Positions 24,965 to 32,737 of a stretch of DNA of 38,851 nt are shown in pieces (the stretch's first letter is position 1; each line of letters opens with the position of its first letter). The position numbers were made by a program, and so were the translations under genes. The notes beneath the pieces were generated by a model, which was not told the origin of the DNA, made no database searches, and was given only the letters and a program-made list of their open reading frames with translations. The stretch comes from JAHFUI01 sp041485905 (GTDB lineage Bacteria > Acidobacteriota > Vicinamibacteria > Vicinamibacterales > CAVVIG01): NCBI GenBank assembly GCA_041485905.1, contig JBGPKK010000029.1, forward strand, positions 1-38,851. The letters run 5' to 3'.

Positions 24965-25345
24965 ATGAAGGCGTGGCTGCGGCGGGCGATGGCGATCGCA
25001 TGGGTGAGCGTCTTGGTGGCGTGCCATTCGGGACCGCCGCGCGAGCCGTTGACCCTTGACGGCAACATCCTGACCGTGGACAACCGCACGTCGAGTGAGT
25101 GGAAGAACGTGGAGATCTGGCTCAACACGTACTACCGCATCACGGCCTCGTCGATTCCAGCGGGCGGCAGGCTGCAGGCGCCCCTCGACGTCTTCATCGC
25201 TGGCTACGGTCAGCGGTTCGACTTCCATCGCGCGCAGATTCATGATCTGCGGCTGACGGCGAAGCTGCCCGACGGCAAGCCGCTGGAGTTGACGAAGCGG
25301 TTCCAGGAGAGCGGCCTCGCCGGCGCGCTGGGGGGGGGGAAATAA
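24965..25345 (+). CDS. Uncharacterised lipoprotein (126 aa)
   Basis: Not assigned to a family. The signal peptide ends in the lipobox LVAC (Cys20), then about 100 residues with a beta-rich look: PLTLDGNILTVDNRTSSEWKNVEIWLNTYYRITASSIPAGGRLQAPLDVF. The motif with N, W and an asparagine-rich strand resembles small Ig-like or C2-like folds, but I do not claim one. No ribosome site is evident, which fits the near-leaderless promoter. Its stop overlaps the next ATG by one base (TAATG). Confidence 0.7.
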   Translation: MKAWLRRAMAIAWVSVLVACHSGPPREPLTLDGNILTVDNRTSSEWKNVEIWLNTYYRITASSIPAGGRLQAPLDVFIAGYGQRFDFHRAQIHDLRLTAKLPDGKPLELTKRFQESGLAGALGGGK

Positions 25346-25647
25346 TGGCGCGGCTCAAATCGGAGCTCGAAGTGACCTGCCCGTGTTGTCAGGCGGTCCT
25401 CGTCATCGACACCAACCTCGGGCGGGTCGTCGGCCACAAGGAGCCCGAACGGGGGAACAAGCCGGAGCTCGACAACGCGCAGCGCATCCTGGCCGACGAA
25501 GCCGCGCGGCGCGAGGCGGTGTTTCAGCAGTCGGTCGAGTCGGAAAAAACACGCGGCGACGCGTTGTCGCGGCGCTTCGAAGAGGCGCTCAAGCAGGCGC
25601 GCACCGAGCCGATCACGAAGCCGACCCGGGACTTTGATCTGGATTGA
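25345..25647 (+). CDS. Small zinc-ribbon-like protein with coiled-coil tail
   Basis: A 100-residue cytoplasmic protein. The N terminus has TCPCCQAVLVIDTNLGRVVGHKEP, where CPCC looks like half a zinc ribbon; a second cysteine pair is absent, so zinc would need another subunit or the protein may dimerise. Residues 40-90 are charged and helical (ILADEAARREAVFQQSVESEKTRGDALSRRFEEALKQA), a likely coiled coil. Translationally coupled to the lipoprotein gene. Function unknown. Confidence 0.7.
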   Translation: MARLKSELEVTCPCCQAVLVIDTNLGRVVGHKEPERGNKPELDNAQRILADEAARREAVFQQSVESEKTRGDALSRRFEEALKQARTEPITKPTRDFDLD

Positions 25648-25651
25648 GATT

Positions 25652-25679
25652 GCAGACTGCAGACTTCAGACTAGAAACT
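25652..25679. repeat. Period-7 array between convergent genes (GCAGACT word)
   Basis: Four contiguous heptamers GCAGACT, GCAGACT, TCAGACT, AGAAACT. It begins four bases after one stop codon and contains the stop codon (25666-25668) of the converging gene, whose last residues (FLV) are encoded by it. Confidence 0.85.
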
Positions 25680-26451
25680 CAGGCGGCAGCTCGGTCCACC
25701 GCTCGCGTCCGCGGTAGTACAGCGGCTTCCGACCGAAGGCAGCCCGGAACCGGCGGTAGCGCGCCCGTAGACGCTCCGCGCGCCGATCGGATGACGCGAT
25801 CGGGACGTGCGGATAGTCGAGAAGCATCCGTTCCACCTTCCAGACATTGGTGTCCGCCACCCGCCAGTCGTAGCGGCCCATCACGTGCAGATCCACGACG
25901 GCGTAGCCGGTGACGCGTCCCGTGAAATCGATGTAGGGATCGGCGTAGCTCTGTGCGAGCGCGCGGGCGGTGGCGAACACCGGCCTGCGGCCGTGCAGCC
26001 CTGGATCGCGCGAGCGCGCCACCGATCCCCAGAGGTTGTTGCGGCGATAGACGAAGATCACATGATCGAGCGCGTCGATAGATTCGAAGCTGAGGACCAG
26101 CGGCGGGTAGCCGTGCTGCTCGAGCACGACCGCTGCGAAGAGCGCCGCCTCGAGGCAATGCGCGCAGCCGTGCCGGACGACGCCACGAAGGCTGCGGAGC
26201 GTCGCGCGCCCTCCAGGCTCGTTGTTGTAGGGAAGGCGGTTGAGAAACCGCTGAACCGCGAGCGGCGTACGAAGGTTCGCGATCAGGCGTCGCTCCCGCG
26301 GAGTGAATGCCGGATCTGATAAGGTCCGGCCTGCGTACGTGGGGCGGGCCCGGTCTTCGTACGTAGGGCGGACCCTATTGAGTCCGTCGTTCTTAGTTCC
26401 CGGTGACAACTGGCTTGAGGTCGGCGAGCGCCTGCTCCGGCGTCCACTCAT
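25666..26451 (-). CDS. Uncharacterised protein with transglutaminase-like Cys-His region
   Basis: Up to 261 residues; the conserved part begins near PRERRLIANLRTPLAVQRFLNRLPYNN. The stretch HGCAHCLEAALFAAVVLEQHGYPPLVLSFES and then DHVIFVYRRNNLWGSVARS looks like a transglutaminase-type cysteine peptidase core (Cys in AHCLEAA, His in DHVIF). No metal motif or signal peptide. No ATG, GTG or TTG exists between the repeat-derived stretch NRVRPTYEDRARPTYAG and the conserved part, so the start must be upstream, at TTG 26409 or ATG 26451, overlapping the SCO gene end, or a rare codon is used. Enzymatic role unproven. Confidence 0.65.
   Translation of the reverse strand: MSGRRSRRSPTSSQLSPGTKNDGLNRVRPTYEDRARPTYAGRTLSDPAFTPRERRLIANLRTPLAVQRFLNRLPYNNEPGGRATLRSLRGVVRHGCAHCLEAALFAAVVLEQHGYPPLVLSFESIDALDHVIFVYRRNNLWGSVARSRDPGLHGRRPVFATARALAQSYADPYIDFTGRVTGYAVVDLHVMGRYDWRVADTNVWKVERMLLDYPHVPIASSDRRAERLRARYRRFRAAFGRKPLYYRGRERWTELPPEFLV
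26334..26386. repeat. Tandem CGTACGTRGGGCGGRCC element with hairpin
   Basis: CGTACGTGGGGCGGGCC (26334) and CGTACGTAGGGCGGACC (26358) are two near-identical 17-mers 24 bases apart. CGGAC and GTCCG then form a small hairpin (26369-26386). The reverse complement, GGTCCGCCCTACGTACG, recurs at 38059-38076. It is read into the N terminus of the transglutaminase-like protein. Confidence 0.8.
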
Positions 26452-27268
26452 TGCCGATGTAGATCTTCACCAGCTTGCCGCCGGCGTCGACGATGGCCGT
26501 CCGGAGCGTATGGGTGATGTCGCGCTGATCGTTGGGCGCCCGCGCGACTGAGACGCCGAAGCGGGCCGCGAACCGATCGATCTCGTCGCGGTCGCCGGTC
26601 AGAAACGTCCACGTCTTCAGATCCGCGCCGAGCTTCTGCGCATGCGCCTTCAGCACCGGCGGCCTGTCGACCACTGGATCGAAGCTCACACTGACCAGGT
26701 GCACTCGTCCGTTCATCACGGGGTCATCCTTCAGTCTCTTCTGGATCGCGGCGAAGTGCTGATCCATCAGAGGACAGAACGTCGGCATCGGGCATCGCGT
26801 GTAGATGAAGGTGAGGAGGACCGTCGATCCGTTGAACGAACGGAACGTGCGCTTCTTGTTGTCCTGATCGACGAACGGGGTGTCCGGGACGGTCTCGCCC
26901 GGCTTCAGCAGTTCGAATCCCGACGCCGCCGACGGCGCGGGCGCTTCGGGAGCCGGGATGGGCACCGGCGCCTGGCCGACCTTCTTGACGTCGGTGAGGT
27001 ACGCGTCGTTTGACAGGACGATCAGTTTTGCGTTGACCAGGTCACCTGGCGCGATGCCGTCGAGCTGTTTCGGATCGTGAACGTTATAGGGCATCGTCAT
27101 GGCCCCCATGAAGCCCTTGATTTCCTCTTGGTTGATCGTGGCCTGTTGATGGTTCGGCGTGACGGCGAGGACCTGCCCCTGGAGCGTGTACTCGCGCTGG
27201 TCCGATTTCCTGCCGCAAGAGGTTCCGAACACCGCGAGGCACAGACCGAGCACAACACATGCGCGCAT
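26393..27268 (-). CDS. CusF-like domain fused to SCO1/SenC copper chaperone
   Basis: A 291-residue envelope protein. The signal region ends GTSC (Cys18), a possible but non-canonical lipobox. Residues 27-95 form a CusF/copper-binding YdhN-type domain (YTLQGQVLAVTPNHQQATINQEEIKGFMGAMTMPYNV) with the MTMPY metal motif. Residues 120-291 are SCO1/SenC-like: FIYTRCPMPTFCPLMD with Cys159 and Cys165, and His253 in DITHTLRTAIVD. The Cys spacing is CX5C rather than the usual CX3C. It should deliver copper to cytochrome oxidase or act in envelope redox. The frame extends to GTG 27283, but ATG 27268 gives the better signal. Confidence 0.9.
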   Translation of the reverse strand: MRACVVLGLCLAVFGTSCGRKSDQREYTLQGQVLAVTPNHQQATINQEEIKGFMGAMTMPYNVHDPKQLDGIAPGDLVNAKLIVLSNDAYLTDVKKVGQAPVPIPAPEAPAPSAASGFELLKPGETVPDTPFVDQDNKKRTFRSFNGSTVLLTFIYTRCPMPTFCPLMDQHFAAIQKRLKDDPVMNGRVHLVSVSFDPVVDRPPVLKAHAQKLGADLKTWTFLTGDRDEIDRFAARFGVSVARAPNDQRDITHTLRTAIVDAGGKLVKIYIGNEWTPEQALADLKPVVTGN

Positions 27269-27274
27269 AGGGAT

Positions 27275-27280
27275 AGTGTA
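27275..27280 (-). promoter_or_regulatory. Likely -10 element (TACACT) of the SCO gene, leaderless
   Basis: On the minus strand TACACT ends six bases before ATG 27268, the spacing expected if transcription begins at the start codon. No ribosome site precedes the ATG. The -35 position would fall within the heptamer array (TTAAAT). Confidence 0.4.
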
Positions 27281-27288
27281 CACGGGTG

Positions 27289-27476
27289 AGATTGGAGATT
27301 TAAGATTGAAGATCTCAGATTAATTGCAGCGGGCGAGAACAAGAATGAAAGTCTGGTGAGCCTAAGGGTGAGGGGCTCTCCAGCTGCGACCGGTCTGTTT
27401 ATCTTTACCTGGTCGCGCTTGTTCTCTCGGAAAGCTCTCGGCAATCTTCAATCTTCAATCTACAATCTGAAATCTC
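27289..27476. repeat. Nested foldback element with period-7 arms (AGATTGA / CAATCTT word)
   Basis: Left arm: AGATTGG, AGATTTA, AGATTGA, AGATCTC, AGATTAA (27289-27323). Right arm: CAATCTT, CAATCTT, CAATCTA, CAATCTG, AAATCTC (27442-27476), the inverted word, ending exactly at the ATG of the next gene. Inside, GAGAACAAG (27335-27343) pairs with CTTGTTCTC (27418-27426), and GCGACC (27386-27391) with GGTCGC (27411-27416). The whole 188 bases can fold back and lie between divergent genes, so this is not a terminator. A structured RNA, a regulator of both genes or a small mobile element are options. Confidence 0.85.
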
Positions 27477-28205
27477 ATGATCTGGGTTGGCACGTCCGGC
27501 TACAACTACCCGGAATGGAAGGGGAGCTTTTATCCCGCGGATCTTCCCGCGGCGAAGATGCTGCCCTACTACGCCGCGCGTTTTCCAACCGTCGAGATCA
27601 ACTACACGTTCTACCGCATGCCGAACGAGAAGCTGGTCGCCGGCTGGGCGGCGCAGACGCCGTCGCCCTACAAGCTCACGCTGAAGGCCCCTCGGCGGAT
27701 CACCCACGACAGCCGGCTGAAACAGTGCGGCGATCTCGTGAAGAACTTTTGCGGCGTGGCGGGCACGCTCGGCGACAAGCTGGGGGCGCTGTTGTTCCAG
27801 CTCCCGCCGAACGCGAAGAAGGATCTCCCAGTGTTCGACGCATTTCTCGAGGAGCTGCCGCCGAAGGTGTGCGCCGCTTTCGAGTTCCGGCATCCGTCAT
27901 GGCTCGACGATGAGATCTTCGAACGGCTGTCGGCGCGCAATCTCGCGCTGTGCGTGGCTGACAGCGAGAAGATGTCGACGCCGGTCCGGATCACCGCCGA
28001 CTACGCGTACTTCCGGCTCCGCGACGAGGGCTACACGACCGACGACATTGCACGCTGGGCCGACACCATCGCGCGCGAAGCGAGCGGGTGCCGCGATGTG
28101 TTCGTGTACTTCAAGCACGAAGAGGAGGGGAAGGGGCCTGAGTTGGCGCGGATGCTCATCGAGATACTCGAAAGGCAAAAGGTCGAAGGCAAAAGGCAAA
28201 AGTAA
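27477..28205 (+). CDS. DUF72 (YecE-like) family protein
   Basis: A 242-residue TIM-barrel-like protein of the DUF72 family, biochemical role unknown. Typical features: start IWVGTSGYNYPEWKGSFYP, YYAARFPTVEINYTFYRMP, LTLKAPRRITH, LGALLFQLPP, AAFEFRHPSW and YAYFRLRDEGY. ATG 27477 follows the right arm of the foldback element with no ribosome site. The last residues (ERQKVEGKRQK) come from the heptamer array at 28169, so the array has replaced or extended the natural C terminus. Confidence 0.93.
   Translation: MIWVGTSGYNYPEWKGSFYPADLPAAKMLPYYAARFPTVEINYTFYRMPNEKLVAGWAAQTPSPYKLTLKAPRRITHDSRLKQCGDLVKNFCGVAGTLGDKLGALLFQLPPNAKKDLPVFDAFLEELPPKVCAAFEFRHPSWLDDEIFERLSARNLALCVADSEKMSTPVRITADYAYFRLRDEGYTTDDIARWADTIAREASGCRDVFVYFKHEEEGKGPELARMLIEILERQKVEGKRQK
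28169..28203. repeat. Period-7 array in the 3' end of a gene (CAAAAGG word)
   Basis: Five contiguous heptamers CGAAAGG, CAAAAGG, TCGAAGG, CAAAAGG, CAAAAGT, the last running into the TAA stop of the DUF72 gene. It forms the boundary with the converging pseudogene. Confidence 0.85.
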
Positions 28206-28211
28206 AGCGCG

Positions 28212-29162
28212 TTAGCGTGGAAGCCCCATGCGCCGCAACAGATCCTCGAACTGCGGATCCCCGCGAAGTGAATTGAGCTTCGGGTCCGAGCGGACCCACG
28301 GCATGCAGTCCGCCCGCTCCTGATAGCCCTTTTCCAGCCACTCCAGAGTCGCTTTCCTGTCTCCGAGACCCGCGTGAACGGTTGCCACCTCGTACGGACA
28401 GACATAGTGTTGCGCGGCCTGCTCGGCCAACTCCGCGAGGACCTTTCGCGCTTCCTCTTTCTTGCCCCACGCCGCATACGCGCCGCCCAGCATCTCGAGG
28501 ATGGTCGGGCTGTTATCAAGCTGCCTGGCTCTCTGCAGCGACGCCACGGCGTCCGCGAATCGGCCGACTTTTTCGTACCCGAGGCCCAATTCCGCATGCG
28601 CTGGCCAGTAATTCGGGTCGAGGTCGACGGCCTTCCGGCACACCTCAATGATGCGGTCGTACTGGCCCGCGAGGTAGTAAACCCACCGACCGAGCCTTCC
28701 ACCACGGTGTCGACGTTCAGCTCGCGTGCGATCTGCGGCAGCGGCTTCGGGGACGACTTGTAGATCATGCGTAATCCCCTTGTCATGCGCCGCGGCGAGT
28801 CCCAGCGCGAGCTGCATCGAGAAGTCGATCGTGGTGGGCGCCGGCAGCCGTCCGGCCGCGCGACGGCTTTGCAGCGTTTCGCCTTCCAGCAGCTCAGAGA
28901 CGATGAACGGCGCGCCCTCGTGGGTGCCGATGTCGTAGATGGCGAGGATGTTGGGATGGTTCAGGCGCCCGGCCGCCTGCGCTTCCTGCTCGAACCGCCG
29001 CAGGCGATCGGGATCCGCCGAAAGCGACGGCGGAAGCACCTTGATGGCGACGTCCCGTTGGAGGCGATCGTCGCAGGCGCTGTAGACCTCTCCCATGGCC
29101 CCGGCCCCGATCGGCGCTAGAATCTGATACGCACCCAAACGATCGCCGGGACCGAGCGACAT
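28212..29162 (-). pseudogene. Serine/threonine kinase-TPR protein with internal deletions
   Basis: The N-terminal part is a Hanks-type kinase N lobe (LGAYQILAPIGAGAMGEVYSACDD, VAIKVLPP with the catalytic Lys, HPNILAIYDIG, LGLAAAHDKGI). It stops right before the HRDLKP loop; the catalytic and DFG motifs are missing. A fragment of about 80 bases (28690-28770) in another frame reads PKPLPQIARELNVDTVVEGSV, typical of the middle of such kinase-TPR proteins. The original frame then resumes with YYLAGQYDRIIEVCRKAVDLDPNYWPAHAELGLGYEKVG and normal TPRs to LRRMGLPR. Two large deletions explain this. The frame stays open by chance, so a product may be made, but it cannot be an active kinase. Confidence 0.85.
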
Positions 29163-29172
29163 CGCACCGGGA

Positions 29173-30198
29173 CTATACGTGCGCAGCGGCGGCAGACGCG
29201 TCGCCGAGCCCCGGCGATGAGCGCGCCCACGACTCAATGAACTCCACGACCTGACCCTCCGCCCAGTACCCATCGTCTTCTGCTGATGCCGATCCGACAA
29301 ACCCGCAGTGCCCCCCGTGCGCGCAGGCGCAGACCGTGATGGATGGGTTGTCGGTGACCCTGGGATCGTGAAACGGCTGGGACGGCACGAACGGATCGTC
29401 TTCAGCCGCGATGATCAGGGCCGGGACGTGGACGCGATCGATCACGCGCATCGCGCTGGCGCGATGGTAGTAATCCTCCGCATCGGCGAACCCGAAATAT
29501 GGCGCCGTATACGCCTCGTCGAAGTCGCGCACCGTCCGAATCCGACCGAGCTTGGTCAGGTCGAATAGACCCGGCCGGAAGCGATCCTTCCGGCGCATCC
29601 TTCTCTTGAGATCCCGAACGAAGTTCCACTGATAGAGAAAATTCGCCGGTTGTTCGAGCGCGCGGACGCATTCACCGATCTCGATGATGGGCGAGACCGC
29701 GCACACCGCCTTGAGCGGCGGCGGGGGAGCGTCCGCGTACTCGCCGGCCAGCTTCAGCGCCAGGTTGCCGCCCAGCGAATAGCCGGCCACGCCGATGGCC
29801 GCCAATCCGTCGATCGCAATCAGTTCCTCGACCACATGGCGGACGTCCGACGTCAGGCCAGAGTGAAAGAGGCCGGCCGACAGGTGCTCGGTGTTGCCGC
29901 AATTGCGCTGGTTCAGCCGGACGACGTTCATGCCGCGGGCGAAGGCCTTCGTCGCAATGCCCCGCATATAGTGCGCATCGCTCGATCCGTTGAGGCCGTG
30001 CAGGACCACGATCGTGGCGTGCTCCCACGGCGTCGGCTGCCAGTGGCAGTGCGCGAGGACCCGCGCATCCTGGTCGACGTCGAAGTAACGGACGGTCGGC
30101 TGCGGGAGACGGGGAAAGTAGCGCGGGTTGGCCCAGCCGAACATCGTCATTCGGTGCCCGCTCCGGAGAGACGGGCGCGCGTCGAACGGATCGGTCAC
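29173..30198 (-). CDS. YheT-type alpha/beta hydrolase
   Basis: A 341-residue cytoplasmic hydrolase of the YheT/EMB8 group. Visible are VVLHGLNGSSDAHYMRG (oxyanion region), NQRNCGNTEHLSAGLFHSGLTSDV, the nucleophile elbow GVAGYSLGGN (Ser141), the acid in IIAAEDDPFVP (Asp267 or 268) and the base in HGGHCGFVG (His297). Such proteins act on lipid or ester substrates, rarely defined. GTG 30198 gives the start, six bases after the DinB stop, so the genes are co-transcribed. Confidence 0.92.
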   Translation of the reverse strand: MTDPFDARPSLRSGHRMTMFGWANPRYFPRLPQPTVRYFDVDQDARVLAHCHWQPTPWEHATIVVLHGLNGSSDAHYMRGIATKAFARGMNVVRLNQRNCGNTEHLSAGLFHSGLTSDVRHVVEELIAIDGLAAIGVAGYSLGGNLALKLAGEYADAPPPPLKAVCAVSPIIEIGECVRALEQPANFLYQWNFVRDLKRRMRRKDRFRPGLFDLTKLGRIRTVRDFDEAYTAPYFGFADAEDYYHRASAMRVIDRVHVPALIIAAEDDPFVPSQPFHDPRVTDNPSITVCACAHGGHCGFVGSASAEDDGYWAEGQVVEFIESWARSSPGLGDASAAAAHV

Positions 30199-30204
30199 CC
30201 GAGG

Positions 30205-30696
30205 CTAGCTTTCATCCGCAGTGGGGCCGTAAATGGCCGGCACCGGAATGTCGTTCAGGCGCAGGTAGACGCTGAGCTGACCGCGGTGGTGCACGAGATG
30301 GTAGAGCACGAAGGTACGAAACGCGGCGAGCCGCGGCATCGAGAACATCTCCTGTCCGCCCCGTTTGAGCGACCACGCCGACACGTACTCGGGGTCGGTT
30401 TTGTCCATCGCGGCGCGCGTTCGTTTCGTCGAGTCGTCGAACAACGACAGAATGTCGGCGCGGGACGTCCTCGCGTCGACATTCGGTGGCGCGTCGCCGA
30501 GATCGAAAAACGACTCGTTGAGGATCCGGGCGCCCCAATTGGGGATGTTCCCGAGATGCGTGGCCAGCCCGCCGAGCGACATGGATTTCTCGTGCGGCTT
30601 CCACGTCAGCTTGTTGTCCGGCAGCCGCTCGAGCAACTTCCTCGTCGTGGCGATCTCGTGGTCGTATTCCGCGAGCAGGCCGTCTTTGAGCGCCAT
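30205..30696 (-). CDS. DinB-family protein
   Basis: A 163-residue four-helix bundle of the DinB/YfiT group, often metal-dependent thiol transferases or of unknown function. Candidate metal ligands are the His in LATHLGN (His47) and those in LYHLVHHRGQLSVYL. The ATG at 30696 starts MALKDGLLAEYDHEIATTRKLL, the usual family N terminus; the longer frame upstream overlaps the next gene and is not real. Same strand and close to the membrane protein gene before it. Confidence 0.9.
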   Translation of the reverse strand: MALKDGLLAEYDHEIATTRKLLERLPDNKLTWKPHEKSMSLGGLATHLGNIPNWGARILNESFFDLGDAPPNVDARTSRADILSLFDDSTKRTRAAMDKTDPEYVSAWSLKRGGQEMFSMPRLAAFRTFVLYHLVHHRGQLSVYLRLNDIPVPAIYGPTADES

Positions 30697-30725
30697 CGGG
30701 ATGGTGTCCGGAGAAGCCGAACCGC

Positions 30726-31148
30726 TCAAATTTCCGTGTACGCCCACGCGCCGGCAATCGACGCGATCACGATCTCGGGAAGGCCCCACAGCGTCGATAC
30801 CGTCAGCACCTTGGCGGGGAACAGTCCCATGAGCCCGATCGCCACGGCGCCGTACAGGTACGCGAAGAACCACACCACGAGCCCGGCGATGACCGCCGTC
30901 TGGACGCCAGGGCCGAAGCGCGGCCGGATCGCCGCGTAGAGCCACACGGTCATGATGCCCACCAGGAACGTGAAGACGACGAATCCTGCGATGGCGCTGC
31001 CGCCCAGAGGGGGCAGGTTGCGCGCCCGGAGCGCATCTTCCATCGGTTGCGCCACCACGACCAGATTCAGGACGGTTTCGCTGATGTTAACGACCAGGCC
31101 CGCCAGCAGACCACCGAGGATCACGCGACCGACATTGATTCTGCCCAT
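30726..31148 (-). CDS. Four-helix membrane protein of unknown function
   Basis: A 140-residue inner-membrane protein with hydrophobic helices at about 8-31, 51-73, 83-108 and 115-136, and little between them. No known motif. A strong ribosome site (AAGGAGG) lies nine bases before ATG 31148. Similar small four-TM proteins (VVWFFAYLYG, ETVLNLVV) are found with DinB genes, but I do not assign a function. Confidence 0.8.
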   Translation of the reverse strand: MGRINVGRVILGGLLAGLVVNISETVLNLVVVAQPMEDALRARNLPPLGGSAIAGFVVFTFLVGIMTVWLYAAIRPRFGPGVQTAVIAGLVVWFFAYLYGAVAIGLMGLFPAKVLTVSTLWGLPEIVIASIAGAWAYTEI

Positions 31149-31188
31149 CGTCTCAACCTCCTTGCCTGGCGAATTATAGTCTGCGAGC

Positions 31189-32118
31189 TCAATTCACGCG
31201 ATGGCAGTGATAGCAGCCGAACGCCTCACGTGAGCGGTTGTAGGCGTACGGCCGGGTGAAGTCGTACGCCGGACGATGGAGCAGACGCGCCATGCCGGGC
31301 ATGACCATCTCGCGCATGTAGGCGGCCTTGGCCTGCTTGTCGGATTCCGCCTGATAGCCGTAGATCGCGTTGCGCATCTGCGCGTCCATCGGTCCGCCGT
31401 ACTGTTCCCAGCCGGCGCCTCTCACGTCGGGCTTCGGGAGCGCGGCGACGGCCGGCATGCGCCAGTCGCGCGCATCGGGGTTGCGCCCGTGACACGTCTC
31501 GCACGTGACGCGCTGGCTGCCGCCTTTGATGGGACCGAGCGTCGCGCGCGCCCACGGCATGATCTCTTCTTGCATGTAGCGGACGATCTCGGCGCGACCA
31601 CGCTTGTGACCGTTCGGAGACAGCGGATCGTCCGGCGCATAGGAAGGCGAAGCCGGCGTCTTCCCGTGCAGCCCGATGACGATTCCGAAGACCGCCACGA
31701 TGACCGCCGCGAGGCCGGCCAGCCCTTCCCGGTATCCGCTCGGCGTCTGCTGCGGACTCCAGGCCATGGCGGCCTCGACAGATTTTGCGTCGAAGACGGA
31801 TCGCCGATCGCTGGAGTCGTCAGACATCCATTCGAGCAGCGCGGCAAGCTGCGGTCCGCGCCGAACGCGTCGCAGCAGCAACGGCGGCCGGCGGACGTCG
31901 CGCGGCTGCACGATGATCGTCGAGGTGCCGACGAACCGATCGAGGCGCGACTCGGTACGATGAATGTCGCCGATGTCCTCGAGCAGCAGCTCGTGGACGT
32001 CGGCGGGTGTCAGGCGGACGAGCCTGAAATCGGTGAGCGCGTACCGGTCGCGCGTCAGCGGCGCGAAGGCTGGACGGCCGCTCCAGAGCAGCCGCTCCCA
32101 GGGGAGTGGAATGTCCAC
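31189..32118 (-). CDS. Bacterial PH domain - TM - diheme cytochrome c fusion
   Basis: A 309-residue protein. Residues 10-75 look like a bacterial PH (bPH2/YdbS-like) domain: LWSGRPAFAPLTRDRYALTD, then FRLVRLTPADVHELLLEDIG and RFVGTSTIIVQPRD. A TM helix follows (133-151). The C-terminal part is periplasmic with two heme motifs, CETCH (206-210) and CYHCH (302-306), the second at the extreme C terminus. The combination of a cytoplasmic lipid- or protein-binding domain with a periplasmic diheme part is unusual. GTG 32118 is the start, five bases after the lemA stop, so it belongs to that operon. Confidence 0.8.
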   Translation of the reverse strand: MDIPLPWERLLWSGRPAFAPLTRDRYALTDFRLVRLTPADVHELLLEDIGDIHRTESRLDRFVGTSTIIVQPRDVRRPPLLLRRVRRGPQLAALLEWMSDDSSDRRSVFDAKSVEAAMAWSPQQTPSGYREGLAGLAAVIVAVFGIVIGLHGKTPASPSYAPDDPLSPNGHKRGRAEIVRYMQEEIMPWARATLGPIKGGSQRVTCETCHGRNPDARDWRMPAVAALPKPDVRGAGWEQYGGPMDAQMRNAIYGYQAESDKQAKAAYMREMVMPGMARLLHRPAYDFTRPYAYNRSREAFGCYHCHRVN

Positions 32119-32123
32119 GGGAC

Positions 32124-32696
32124 CTACGTCGGTCTGAAGTTGACCTTCGGGACCTGCTTCGCTTCAGGCGGTGCCTGGAAGAACGGATATTCTTTGAACC
32201 CGAACATTTTCGCGGTGAGATTCGCCGGAAACTGGCGCCGCGCGGTGTTGTATTCCTGAATGCGCTCGTTGTAGCGCATGCGCTCCACCGCGATGCGGTT
32301 TTCGGTGCCTGACAGCTCGTCCATCAGACGATTGAACTGCTCGTTGGCGCGCAGCTGCGGATAGTTTTCCACGATCGCCAGCAGCCGTCCGAGCGCGGTC
32401 GTCTGCTGATTCGCGGCCTGAATCGTCTCTTCAGGCGATTTCGCGGCCAGCAGCCTGGACCGCGACTCGGCGATGTCTTTGTAGACGCCCTCTTCGTGGG
32501 CGGCGTAGCCCTTCACGGTCTCGACAAGATTGGGGATCAGATCGTTGCGCCGCTGAAGCTGATTTTCCACCTGCGCCCACTGCGCCTTGATCGCTTCTTC
32601 CTGGCCGACGAATTTATTATAGGAGCAGCCCGTCAGCGGAAGCGCCGCCAACGCGAGCACCACGAGCCGGATCATCGGTCTGCGTGTCGTCATCAT
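32124..32696 (-). CDS. lemA: LemA family protein
   Basis: A 190-residue LemA protein: lipoprotein signal with LTGC (Cys24), then the helical LemA core with NKFVGQEEAIKAQWAQVENQLQRRNDLIPNLVETVKGYAAHE, ENYPQLRANEQFNRLMDELSGTENRIAVERMRYNERIQEYN and the end PFFQAPPEAKQVPKVNF. Family function is poorly known; it often pairs with TPM-domain proteins, as here. GAGGA lies eight bases before ATG 32696. Confidence 0.95.
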   Translation of the reverse strand: MMTTRRPMIRLVVLALAALPLTGCSYNKFVGQEEAIKAQWAQVENQLQRRNDLIPNLVETVKGYAAHEEGVYKDIAESRSRLLAAKSPEETIQAANQQTTALGRLLAIVENYPQLRANEQFNRLMDELSGTENRIAVERMRYNERIQEYNTARRQFPANLTAKMFGFKEYPFFQAPPEAKQVPKVNFRPT

Positions 32697-32737
32697 CGGA
32701 ATAGTCCTCACCCGCCAGTGTAACAGCCGAAGCCGCC

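Noticed and set aside
27289..27476. Insertion sequence or transposase remnant
   Set aside because: No transposase frame inside and no target-site duplication seen; kept as a foldback element.
28031..28786. Separate gene in the second frame under the kinase pseudogene
   Set aside because: Only the short PKPLPQIARELNVDTVVEGSV stretch is real; the rest is out-of-frame sequence.
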